A stretch of DNA of 40,791 bases. It comes from an uncultured Oscillospiraceae bacterium. Its GTDB lineage: Bacteria > Bacillota > Clostridia > Oscillospirales > Acutalibacteraceae. This document shows, piece by piece, positions 34,901-40,643 of this stretch (positions are counted from its first letter, which is position 1; each line of letters starts with the position of its first letter). Where the stretch lies: contig USCI01000010.1 of assembly GCA_900553255.1 (NCBI GenBank), positions 1-40,791 on the forward strand, in the 5' to 3' direction. The position numbers and the translations under genes were made by a program. The notes below the pieces were generated by a model. It saw nothing but the letters and a program-made list of their open reading frames with translations. It was not told the origin of the DNA and did not search any database.

Positions 34901-36666
34901 AGGAATGGTGGTACTACGGCGGCAAGCGTGCGTACGACGCATCAAAGACGGCCGGGCTGGTGAGCGCGGATTACAACGGAGACGGAAAAGCGGAAATCCA
35001 TGCGCTGTATGACATGGGCTCCGGACAGGCGAACGTCTACGAATTCCGGAAGAAGGAAGATTTTGCGCTGGATCGTTTTGCGCTGGTGACGGATGCGTGG
35101 AACTCGTATGCGGTGCTGGTGGAGGACGAGAACGCGGCGAGCGGCCTGCTGGAAAGCGTGACGAACGGGACGAACGCGGCGATCCGGTACACGTATGACG
35201 GAAACGGGAACATCACGGAGATCCGCGAGGGAACGCAGCTGAAGGCGAGGTATGCGTACGACAGCCTGAACCAGCTGATCCGTGAAGACAACGCGTATAC
35301 GGGGAAAACGGTGACGTATACGTATGACGCAGGCGGGAATATTCTGGGGAAAACGGAATATACCTATACCACGGGAGAGCTGGGAAGCCCGACGCGGTCG
35401 GTGGTGTACGGATACACGGACAGCACGTGGAAGGACCTGCTGACGTCGTATGACGGGACAGCGATCACGTACGATACGATCGGAAATCCGTTGAACTGGC
35501 GCGGCGGGATGAGCTTTACGTGGCAGAACGGGCGTCAGCTGGCCGGAATCAGCAAAGACGGCCTGACCGCCAGCTATGCGTACAACGACAGCGGGATTCG
35601 TCTGCGGAAAACGGTCAACGGTGTAACGACGCAGTACTATCTCAACGGAAGCCTCATTCTATCCGAGGTAACCGGTGATGTGCAGACTGACTATTATTAC
35701 GACGAAAGCGGGAATGTGTTCGGGTTCAAGCGGGGCAACAGCGAGTATTACTATATCCGCAACGGCCAGGGGGACATCATCGGCATCCTGGACAGCAGCG
35801 GAACCCAGATCGTCAGCTATGTCTACGACAGCTGGGGCAAGCTGGTGAGCATCAGTGGTTCGCAGGCGGAAACCATAGGCGAAGCAAACCCCTTCCGCTA
35901 TCGTGGGTATTACTACGATACCGAGAGTGGGCTGTACTACCTCCAGAGCCGCTATTATGATCCTGAAGTGGGTAGATTCCTGAATGCAGACAGTGCTATT
36001 GGCGTTAATGGTGATATTCACGCTTATAATCTGTTTGCTTATTGCAAAAACGGTCCGGTAAGTCTTCAAAAGTCAGTAACAACTGAAAAAAATAACGCAC
36101 TCGTAGAGAAAGCGATAATCCCCAATTTTTATATTCCTGGTTTCAATGCCTCGGAAATTAAGATACCGGTTATTACAGAAATTGCCGTTAGGTATTCTAT
36201 TCCATTGTATGACCAAAAAAGTTATAGCTTATGCTGGGCATTTTGTCAGGTGATGGTTGAAGATTTTAGGGCGGGGAGAACCCAGACGAATGCACAGGCA
36301 ACAGCAAGAGCCATAGAGATAGCAATTGGTTATCATGGTGCGAGTGGCATAGATGACCGAGCAACATGGGATCAAGGCGGATGGCCCACAAATTGCTATA
36401 ATCTTTTTGGAGAAACTGGTATAGAAAATATTAATGATCTTTACAAGGCCGTAGTCAATAGAGGTCCCTTATATGCATACTATGGTGGTGATAGTGGAGC
36501 GCATTTGGTTGTTGTCACTGGAGTAAATCTGACAAAGGGCATGGTATATACTAATAATCCTTGGGGAATTTCAGGCGAACAGACATATAGTGAATTTCTC
36601 AATGGATTTGCGGGTATGCCAAGTGATTGGGATATGCCCTTCGGTTTTTACATCTATATTCAATAG
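28963..36666 (+). CDS. Secreted Rhs/YD-repeat polymorphic toxin with papain-like peptidase tip
   Basis: About 2567 residues. A signal peptide (MKGLRRALVAVISAGAILLQ... to about residue 27) indicates Sec export. The order is then a Firmicutes Rhs N-terminal region; a DNRLRE-like domain (about 324-503); YD repeats (about 545-830); two carbohydrate-binding-like beta modules (about 836-1153); YD repeats; a ricin-type lectin (about 1245-1383, two QQW motifs); YD repeats; six FG-GAP repeats (about 1698-2019); the Rhs core end (about 2043-2343); and a peptidase tip (about 2400-2567). The ATG at 28963 follows AAAGGAA; an upstream in-frame GTG at 28906 is rejected because it would hide the signal peptide. 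Rhs shells enclose a toxic tip that is released into rivals. Core DNA is GC-rich, and the tip turns AT-rich at about 35995. The usual DPxG motif after the core is missing here. Confidence 0.9.
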   Translation: MKGLRRALVAVISAGAILLQTMPVTAMVPVETTEGNWESQVAESYIDKEEKPSPIIGEDISKREENVKYYRHEDGTYTAAVYSEPVHYQEDGEWRDIDNTLELKSGEDGKAYYTNRENAFEVRMPQNADGETPVEVEANGYSLSWTLEEQKASQASVSVPVKAAKAQARQLEAMTEDERIRVRNEEMTVLESMHTAVTYEEAVGSVDIRYDLKGTQLKESLILSGVPEQESYSYILNSGDLNAQLEADGSVVFYAADGEEAVFVLQAPYMFDSKLEVSRDIEVELEEVAGGYRYTITPDRSWLTSADRAYPVTIDPTITTDRDRAVIDAAEVYERYPDKIYGKDDVLYAGAMLTNGIPYEYRTYIQIGLPDEIKSSSQQIVGATLNLYYYTKYNDYTKPTQINLYRVQEAWNEGTLTWNTQPSCASEITDYAMATDDRWGDSYDITELVQEWATYGNNYGVVLKINEINQNETETVCYIPDDLYEGYEALRPAMYISYRDMKGAEDYWTYTSMPAGVSGTAAVNNANGNLVLVQEDMSTDGARMPVSITHVYNAGETESSVYGAKWQTNYNVQVKSATGDVYDNGYRYYLKDGDGTEHYFYFESASATTGKDEDGLGYTLTLDSSGKPDYITDKNDGKMKFNANGLLEYIEDTNGNRIQLYYDGNSRLSKILDGAGLDFVFSYGTNGKLEKLTDFRGREVKYTYSGENLVKITYPDGKYTSITYDGNYVKTVKGSGDGLTTTIQYTTSPVIHRVSSISYTNTTYNFTYGQNETEITSNTGDDVSYQFNNFGQTVGVINHVSGRGQYYEYGASGGTGVQEGEQNKLLSASKTQVSVANILRNGGFQQNASNGYTTYFSNASHSAAITWDSGKGYLTSGAAKISQTASNPCAALLVQTLSGMPGGEYTLSGYINTDGELVEGKGAFFGVEIWSPSGSLYRSVGAERILYTGEDEWLRVSLNFEVPAGYQVRMVSGFMEAESTGTFWLDDVQLETGETANHVNLLDNTAFKEDFGSWWASETASVVATSGLPGNPHAFSTSATPSVWYGMSQSVLTDGKKGEVISYGGWAKAGSAPLGDAGGQRSKPLFQLKIVFYDKSGNLLDSGTQTVSYNPYVSGWQFVSGKAVAPADYGRVMFCLDYAYNINTVQFALPYMYKEEFGQTYAYDEDGNLISTVDLAKQNSTFEFSGADELLKAVDPTGSVYQYTYSQTNAHQLESAYSQGSGIKYSLEYDAYGNAVSGRTEGMDIVSGNRYYIRTANKNQAVEVKTDNGIWQNRYTGSEAQQWKITKSGEYYTLTSESTGRVLEITNGTDADRAKVAAAAAVSGASRQQWKLTRNSDGTWRLRPRTSSSRSLDVSAAEEQAEIYLYSDHDGTNQKFVLEPVGDEENTAKVTSSVSYTPNGAQISSVSDANGNRVNYVYNSSLQLESVTDGNGNRTSYTYDSDTDLLKKVSSGGSVNEYGYDGADRLTSILHNAGRVKYGFTYDSWGRSTSVTVGNGLQSRTLSTYTYTPRNLLSKLLYGNGAYVEYSYDAEDRVTEMKWNGSSLARFGYVYNADGNLGVIKDYVNGLRTTNEYDFVGRLTGIKVSSGADANDGEVLQRLRVNYDDKNRVSSYVSEVGENQTETGYRYGESSGEKLDLLYGVSINGEEQRSYTYDVLNRLSGITLDGAGDYEVKYTYAAGQGRKSTEFDATKAQGRFVTGDFNGDGTPDLACMYDTGGDTNSIKVLLGDGTGKYEGDWETWDTNIWYDSDNVTNRFVAGDFNGDGKDDIASLYDYGDSHMTIQVFLSSGSSFAGWQSWLDLYAYSAEKITGRVVAGDFNADGKDDIAALYDYGGGTCQMHVFLTNSAGTEVEGGYWQTWYACTTAGYYYANQVTGRMVAGDFNGDGKDDIAAMYDYGDNKAQIHYLLTNSTGSGFDSTAWHVSEMNTNYNAALVQWRMVSGDYDGDGKDDIAALYDYTYYDATDSGQVQVFRSTGTDFASKEWWYYGGKRAYDASKTAGLVSADYNGDGKAEIHALYDMGSGQANVYEFRKKEDFALDRFALVTDAWNSYAVLVEDENAASGLLESVTNGTNAAIRYTYDGNGNITEIREGTQLKARYAYDSLNQLIREDNAYTGKTVTYTYDAGGNILGKTEYTYTTGELGSPTRSVVYGYTDSTWKDLLTSYDGTAITYDTIGNPLNWRGGMSFTWQNGRQLAGISKDGLTASYAYNDSGIRLRKTVNGVTTQYYLNGSLILSEVTGDVQTDYYYDESGNVFGFKRGNSEYYYIRNGQGDIIGILDSSGTQIVSYVYDSWGKLVSISGSQAETIGEANPFRYRGYYYDTESGLYYLQSRYYDPEVGRFLNADSAIGVNGDIHAYNLFAYCKNGPVSLQKSVTTEKNNALVEKAIIPNFYIPGFNASEIKIPVITEIAVRYSIPLYDQKSYSLCWAFCQVMVEDFRAGRTQTNAQATARAIEIAIGYHGASGIDDRATWDQGGWPTNCYNLFGETGIENINDLYKAVVNRGPLYAYYGGDSGAHLVVVTGVNLTKGMVYTNNPWGISGEQTYSEFLNGFAGMPSDWDMPFGFYIYIQ
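32695..33110 (+). other. Ricin-type beta-trefoil lectin within the Rhs protein
   Basis: Three related segments, the first two each ending in QQW, with GNRYYIRTANKNQAVEV at the start and SRSLDVSAAEEQAEIYLY later. This is the carbohydrate-binding ricin B fold. Its place inside the repeat region suggests binding to a glycan on a target or on the producer's own wall. Confidence 0.75.
34054..35020 (+). other. Six FG-GAP/VCBS calcium-binding repeats within the Rhs protein
   Basis: Six copies of a G-D-F/Y-N/D-x-D-G-x-x-D/E-(I/L) loop followed by (A/S)xxYD: GDFNGDGTPDL, GDFNGDGKDDIASL, GDFNADGKDDIAAL, GDFNGDGKDDIAAM, GDYDGDGKDDIAAL, and ADYNGDGKAEIHAL. These are calcium-binding blades of integrin-alpha type. 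They interrupt the YD repeats just before the conserved Rhs core. Confidence 0.85.
35579..35991 (+). repeat. Rhs core-end repeat, master copy
   Basis: The last 413 bases of conserved Rhs core in the full gene, ending at the codons GRFLNAD. It aligns without gaps to 38868-39280, and its 35608-35991 part aligns without gaps to 37457-37840. By hand count the latter pair differs at about 41 of 384 positions, with the middle almost identical. It is the natural crossover substrate for tip exchange. Confidence 0.9.
35995..36663 (+). other. C-terminal papain-like peptidase toxin domain
   Basis: The tip has a cysteine peptidase pattern: Cys2424 in YSLCWAFCQVM (the usual QxxxxCWA form), His2514 in SGAHLVVVTGV and Asn2531/2532 in TNNPWG. 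The spacing and the GPLYAYY strand before the histidine fit the C39-like/AvrRpt2 (C70) type papain fold. DNA here is AT-rich, unlike the core. Confidence 0.75.
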
Positions 36667-36672
36667 AAAGGG

Positions 36673-37299
36673 ATGACTAAAATTAGTAAACAAATTGCCT
36701 GCTTATTGATCTGTTTGATGTTTTTCTTGCTAATAACAGGGTGTACAGAAAATATAGAACAATCAGAGGTTGATCTGACTGATCGTTCAATCCGAACAAC
36801 AAACAGTATATCTGGAGATTTAACGACGACAGCCGATTTGACAACGGCTCCTTCCACATCCACGTCAAAGCCAGAAACAACAACCAGTGCGGGAGATGAA
36901 AAAGAAATGGATAATGAATGCAGACTAATTGTGAAAGGCGAAGATATAACTGCTGAGAACTATGTGAAACTGAATTATGATTATCGCTATGCAGAGTTGC
37001 CGCTAATAGCCATAGTTAGGGCCTTGGGCGCGGAAGTTGAATGGCAAGATAAAGTAACAGCGATAATAAAATTTGAAGGCAAGGATTATATATTGGACAC
37101 TACAAAAGGCACGCTCATTGAGGTTGGAGGCTCATTTAATATGCTTGCCGTTTCACCTGGATCACGTCATGGAACACATTATCAAGTTATTGAGAATGAA
37201 TTTGTTATTGATAGTGATTCGGCCAAATTGCTTATTAATAATATAATGGGAGCTACAATCAAGATAAACTTCGATGAGAAAATTGTTGAAATCATCTGA
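36673..37299 (+). CDS. Lipoprotein, candidate immunity protein for the peptidase tip
   Basis: A 208-residue lipoprotein: hydrophobic signal, lipobox LITGC with Cys24, then a Thr/Ser-rich linker (about 40-75) and a C-terminal domain. The segment ITAENYVKLNYDYRYAELPL with IVRALGAEVEWQDKVTAIIKFEGKDYIL resembles the copper amine oxidase N-terminal-like domain found in Firmicutes surface proteins. It begins 6 bases after the peptidase-tipped rhs, the position of immunity genes. Surface location would suit blocking a peptidase that acts outside the membrane. The Shine-Dalgarno AAAGGG abuts the ATG unusually closely. AT-rich like the tip. The immunity role is inferred from position. Confidence 0.65.
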   Translation: MTKISKQIACLLICLMFFLLITGCTENIEQSEVDLTDRSIRTTNSISGDLTTTADLTTAPSTSTSKPETTTSAGDEKEMDNECRLIVKGEDITAENYVKLNYDYRYAELPLIAIVRALGAEVEWQDKVTAIIKFEGKDYILDTTKGTLIEVGGSFNMLAVSPGSRHGTHYQVIENEFVIDSDSAKLLINNIMGATIKINFDEKIVEII

Positions 37300-37353
37300 T
37301 CTTAGGCTAACTCTATTTGTGTCTATTTAAGACATAATTAGGTTAGGACTTAT

Positions 37354-37384
37354 AGGGAGCCGCCTCTGTCAGAAGCGGCTCCCT
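37354..37384 (+). terminator. Hairpin ending the first toxin/immunity module
   Basis: AGGGAGCCGC (37354-37363) pairs perfectly with GCGGCTCCCT (37375-37384). The tail AAATTGTT is poor in T, so this may be a weak terminator or a boundary structure. Confidence 0.6.
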
Positions 37385-37411
37385 AAATTGTTATACTATT
37401 TGCAAAGAGAT

Positions 37412-37440
37412 TTGCAAAACAATTAATAACATGGTATACT
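37412..37440 (+). promoter_or_regulatory. Candidate promoter of displaced module 1
   Basis: TTGCAA (37412-37417), 17 bases, TATACT (37435-37440), just upstream of the point where the Rhs repeat starts (37457). Confidence 0.6.
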
Positions 37441-37456
37441 TACTATATAATGGAGT

Positions 37457-37840
37457 AAGACGGTCAACGGTGTAGCGACGCAGTATTTCCTGAATGGGAG
37501 CATGATAGTCGCTGAGGTAACCGGTGACGTACAGACCGACTACTACTACGACGAAAGCGGGAATGTGTTCGGGTTCAAGCGGGGCAATAGTGAGTATTAC
37601 TATATCCGCAACGGCCAGGGGGACATCATCGGCATCCTGGACAGCAGCGGAACCCAGATCGTCAGCTATGTCTACGACAGCTGGGGCAAACTGGTGAGCA
37701 TCAGCGGCTCGCAGGCGGAAACCATAGGCGAAGCAAACCCCTTCCGCTATCGTGGATATTACTACGACACCGAAACGGGTCTGTACTACCTCAACAGCCG
37801 GTATTATGATCCTGAGGTTGGTAGGTTCCTGAACGGGGAT
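37457..37840 (+). repeat. Rhs core-end repeat, displaced copy 1
   Basis: Gap-free copy of 35608-35991. Upstream of 37457 the similarity stops abruptly and an in-frame TAA lies at 37448-37450, so this copy has no signal peptide or shell. Confidence 0.9.
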
Positions 37841-38413
37841 GTTTATGCTCATACTGGTCAAGGACTTCTGGGCGCCAATATGTTCGCCTACTGCTTGAAT
37901 AATCCGATATCTTACGGTGACTACAACGGTACAAAAGTTTATTCAGTAGGTCTTAATGGAAATGCAACATTTTTTATTTTTGGGATTTCATTAAGCGGCG
38001 CATTAGTTTTTGACGATTATGGTAATTGGGGCTTTCAATTTTCACACGCGGGTATTGGTTCCGGATTACAGAATCCGGCAGTTGGAATTATGGATATTGG
38101 AGGAGGCGTAACCGCTAGTGTATACTGGGGAGCAGATACCATATATGATTTAGAAGGCGGTGGATTACAGTTTGGAGCAACTGCTGGATCGGGAGTATAT
38201 GGCGGATTTGATATTAACTGGTTACAAGATGGTAATTATGAGCCTGATGGATTATCTTTGACTTTAGGATATGGAGCAGGAGCGGATATACATGTTAATG
38301 TCCCCTACACGGAAGATACTGTAACTTTGGCTCCTGGTTTTCATATATCTAGTTCTGGACGAGCTCATGGTGGTGGTAGCAGATCATTTGGTGGTGGTGG
38401 AAGGTCATTCTAA
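37502..38413 (+). CDS. Displaced Rhs tip 1: core fragment plus glycine-rich beta toxin domain
   Basis: An open frame of 303 residues from an internal Met in the Rhs core fragment. Residues 1-113 are Rhs core ending GRFLNGD; residues 114-303 are an unrelated, AT-rich, glycine- and aromatic-rich domain likely to be beta-rich. It ends in a Gly/Ser/Arg tail (SRSFGGGGRSF). I recognise no catalytic motif. The hydrophobic, Gly-rich strands and the membrane partner gene downstream suggest a membrane-active toxin, but that is inference. The DPxG motif is degenerate (NNPISYGDYNG). The only start codon in frame has GGGAG almost touching it, so translation may be poor and the tip largely silent until recombined into the full gene. 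Confidence 0.6.
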   Translation: MIVAEVTGDVQTDYYYDESGNVFGFKRGNSEYYYIRNGQGDIIGILDSSGTQIVSYVYDSWGKLVSISGSQAETIGEANPFRYRGYYYDTETGLYYLNSRYYDPEVGRFLNGDVYAHTGQGLLGANMFAYCLNNPISYGDYNGTKVYSVGLNGNATFFIFGISLSGALVFDDYGNWGFQFSHAGIGSGLQNPAVGIMDIGGGVTASVYWGADTIYDLEGGGLQFGATAGSGVYGGFDINWLQDGNYEPDGLSLTLGYGAGADIHVNVPYTEDTVTLAPGFHISSSGRAHGGGSRSFGGGGRSF

Positions 38414-38438
38414 AAACCATGGGATTTAGGTGGATTGA

Positions 38439-38744
38439 ATGAACTATCATAAATTAGCTATAAAAGTACTTATAGCTGACTTGATAATCTTTATTGTATT
38501 ATTGTGCATCGCCGTATGTATAATAAACATGTTTCCAGCGGTCGCGAAATATTTGTTGCCCTTTGTTTTTTCTTTTCTTTTTCTGATAGATGGAATTCTA
38601 ATTACTTGTTGGAAAGGAGATCTACTAAATAAAGAACACAAAAATTCCACTGGATATTTAGTAACCATGTGGAGATTAGGTAGTGGCTATACTGTTGGTG
38701 CGATTTTGTTTATTTATGCGATTATCAATCTGCTAACAGTATAA
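38439..38744 (+). CDS. Three-span membrane protein, candidate immunity protein 1
   Basis: A 101-residue hydrophobic protein with about three transmembrane helices (near 7-30, 36-57 and 80-99) and a short polar loop containing WKGDLLNKEHKN. It begins 25 bases after displaced tip 1, with AGGTGG as ribosome site, and is followed by a strong terminator. Small membrane immunity proteins typically protect against pore-forming or membrane-acting toxins. No family recognised; the role rests on position. Confidence 0.6.
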   Translation: MNYHKLAIKVLIADLIIFIVLLCIAVCIINMFPAVAKYLLPFVFSFLFLIDGILITCWKGDLLNKEHKNSTGYLVTMWRLGSGYTVGAILFIYAIINLLTV

Positions 38745-38745
38745 T

Positions 38746-38783
38746 ACAAACCTCCGTGTGATTTTAATCACACGGAGGTTTGT
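38746..38783 (+). terminator. Terminator between displaced modules 1 and 2
   Basis: A perfect 16-base stem: ACAAACCTCCGTGTGA (38746-38761) with TCACACGGAGGTTTGT (38768-38783), loop of 6. Its downstream edge runs into CTTTACA, which may serve as the -35 of the next module. Confidence 0.8.
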
Positions 38784-38785
38784 GC

Positions 38786-38815
38786 TTTACAAATCAATCG
38801 ATACCATGATATTAT
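38786..38815 (+). promoter_or_regulatory. Candidate promoter of displaced module 2
   Basis: TTTACA (38786-38791), 18 bases, TATTAT (38810-38815). An overlapping TATACT lies at 38813-38818. The string CTTTACAAATCA is shared with 40614-40625 before the next module. Confidence 0.5.
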
Positions 38816-38867
38816 ACTGTATATGTATTAAACGAAAACATGTAGAGTTTATTATGTCAGGCAGTTT

Positions 38868-39280
38868 CGTACAACGACAGCGGGATCCGTCTGCGCAAGA
38901 CGGTCAACGGCGTGGAAACCCGGTATTTCCTGAATGGGAGCATGATAGTCGCTGAGGTAACGGGTGACGTACAGACCGATTACTACTATGACGAAAGCGG
39001 GAATGTGTTCGGGTTTAAGCGGGGCAATAGTGAGTATTACTACATCCGCAACGGCCAGGGGGATATCATCGGTATCCTGGACAGCAGCGGAACCCAGATC
39101 GTCAGCTATGTCTACGACAGCTGGGGCAAGCTGGTGAGCATCAGTGGTTCGCAGGCGGAAACCATAGGCGAAGCGAATCCCTTCCGCTATCGTGGGTATT
39201 ATTACGATACCGAAACCGGGCTGTACTATCTCCAGAGCCGTTATTATGATCCCGAAGTTGGCAGGTTCCTGAATGCGGAT
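38868..39280 (+). repeat. Rhs core-end repeat, displaced copy 2
   Basis: Gap-free copy of 35579-35991, starting 29 bases further 5' than displaced copy 1. An ATG at 38854 just upstream is out of frame with the Rhs sequence. Confidence 0.9.
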
Positions 39281-39940
39281 GGTTTGCTTGGGGCAAATGG
39301 AGATATTTTGGCTTATAATCTGCTTGCTTATTGTGGAAACAATCCTGTAAATTTAAGTGATCCTACTGGAGAGGTTGCCGCAAGTACTATTGTCCTTTGT
39401 GCAAGTATTCTTATTGCCGCTACCGCTGAAACGTTTTCACCGGCGGGGCAAGAAAGAGTACAGAAGGCTATAAACGAACCTAGCTTTTATAATATAACAA
39501 ACCAACTGACATTAGGAGCTCTTGATACATTCAAGGGAACCTTTGCTCCAGAAGAACCTTTGTCTCTCCAACACTGGGTGGATTCCGCTAATACGGCATT
39601 TATGCTTCTCCCAATATCGTATAAATTTGCCGGTACAATGTATTCGGCTCCAAGTCCGTTAGTGAAATCAGCTATAGGCAATCCTTATTACATGGGGGTT
39701 TTTGACCATAATGGAGGTTACGGTTTTACACTTACTGATCGCCTTAATCTATTGTATCAAAATCCTAGAGCCGCGGGAGGTCCTGGAGGAACCTTTTTCG
39801 CATATAATAATCCATTAAATAAAAAATTTCGTCTAGATTGGGATCCGGCTCATGGTTTTCACGCCCATATTGGAAGAGGAAAATTTGGGCAGGTACATCG
39901 CTCCCCAAAGGAAATTATAGACTATTTATTAATGGGGTAA
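38912..39940 (+). CDS. Displaced Rhs tip 2: core fragment plus histidine-rich toxin domain
   Basis: 342 residues in the open frame from a GTG; the conserved internal Met at 38942 is an alternative start. Residues 1-123 are Rhs core. The canonical release motif is intact as NNPVNLSDPTGE, with DPTG at 150-153. The toxin domain (154-342) starts with a hydrophobic stretch (STIVLCASILIAA) and ends with a compact polar block: LDWDPAHGFHAHIG, then QVHRSPKEIIDYLL (His314, 317, 319 and 329). Such a C-terminal histidine cluster is common in small RNase-type toxins, but I cannot name the family. AT-rich beyond about 39285. It lacks a signal peptide, so it should need recombination into the full gene for export. 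Confidence 0.65.
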   Translation: METRYFLNGSMIVAEVTGDVQTDYYYDESGNVFGFKRGNSEYYYIRNGQGDIIGILDSSGTQIVSYVYDSWGKLVSISGSQAETIGEANPFRYRGYYYDTETGLYYLQSRYYDPEVGRFLNADGLLGANGDILAYNLLAYCGNNPVNLSDPTGEVAASTIVLCASILIAATAETFSPAGQERVQKAINEPSFYNITNQLTLGALDTFKGTFAPEEPLSLQHWVDSANTAFMLLPISYKFAGTMYSAPSPLVKSAIGNPYYMGVFDHNGGYGFTLTDRLNLLYQNPRAAGGPGGTFFAYNNPLNKKFRLDWDPAHGFHAHIGRGKFGQVHRSPKEIIDYLLMG

Positions 39941-39944
39941 ATTT

Positions 39945-40553
39945 ATGGTGCGGTATAGCAAGGACTTAGGAGATATTCGAATTATATATCTGGATGAAAT
40001 ATGGGAGGGAGAGCTTCCGGAATTAGGGATGCCAGGTCTGTATGCCAAGGGAGAACAGTCATGTTTAGATATAATTCGCCATTATCAAAAGAAAAGCACC
40101 TTTTTCTTTGACTTTTTTCGAGAAGATTTAACTGTTGGTGGCTATAATACGTTAAATTTATTTCGTGAAATGGTTCCGAATTATATTAGAACGCATGGTG
40201 AATATTATTTCGAACCATGGAATAAGGGGAAAAAGTTTGATTCACGCTTCCGTTCGGCGGCAAGATTACCGGCAGATGAAAATACCTATAAAGCGATACC
40301 ATATTTTTTCTGTTATTTTATGGATTCAATATTATTTTGTCCCGCCGATAATTTAACATGGGAAAAATATATTTGTCATTTCAAAAAACATCCTTTGGAA
40401 CGCGCCGAACAGTATATAGCTAATCGCTTCTGTGATATGGCTTTTTTGCTTACAGATAGTGCTGACTTTTCGATTCTTTTTAACTCAAATCATTATAATG
40501 TAGAAGAGGTAGAAAAAACGGTTTCAAGTTATACGCAGCACTTAGAAGATTGA
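39945..40553 (+). CDS. Candidate immunity protein 2, soluble
   Basis: A 202-residue protein beginning 4 bases after displaced tip 2, without signal peptide or membrane helix. It is rich in aromatics and acidic residues (FFFDFFREDL, YFFCYFMDSILF). No known family recognised. Immediate position, AT-rich composition and a following terminator fit an immunity gene for a cytoplasmically acting toxin. The ribosome site is weak (GGGG in the end of the previous gene), suggesting translational coupling. Confidence 0.6.
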   Translation: MVRYSKDLGDIRIIYLDEIWEGELPELGMPGLYAKGEQSCLDIIRHYQKKSTFFFDFFREDLTVGGYNTLNLFREMVPNYIRTHGEYYFEPWNKGKKFDSRFRSAARLPADENTYKAIPYFFCYFMDSILFCPADNLTWEKYICHFKKHPLERAEQYIANRFCDMAFLLTDSADFSILFNSNHYNVEEVEKTVSSYTQHLED

Positions 40554-40576
40554 GCACAATTTTGTCCAGGTCTAAT

Positions 40577-40617
40577 AAAGAACCCCCATTGTATCGTGTC
40601 ATACAATGGGGTTCTTT
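40577..40617 (+). terminator. Terminator after displaced module 2
   Basis: AAAGAACCCCCATTGTAT pairs with ATACAATGGGGTTCTTT with a one-base bulge and a 6-base loop. As at 38746-38783, the distal arm runs into CTTTACA, the -35 of the next candidate promoter. Confidence 0.75.
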
Positions 40618-40643
40618 ACAAATCATTATTGAGATGTTAAACT
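40615..40643 (+). promoter_or_regulatory. Candidate promoter of displaced module 3
   Basis: TTTACA (40615-40620), 17 bases, TAAACT (40638-40643). Weaker -10 than in the other modules. Confidence 0.4.

Noticed and set aside
34054..35020. Regularly spaced repeats as a CRISPR array or minisatellite
   Set aside because: The repeats are in frame, encode FG-GAP loops with conserved Asp positions, and vary at the DNA level.
38758..38955. A 65-residue frame overlapping the start of displaced module 2
   Set aside because: It runs through the terminator hairpin and out of frame across conserved Rhs DNA. It is more likely a chance frame, though its ATG at 38854 just before the repeat was noted.
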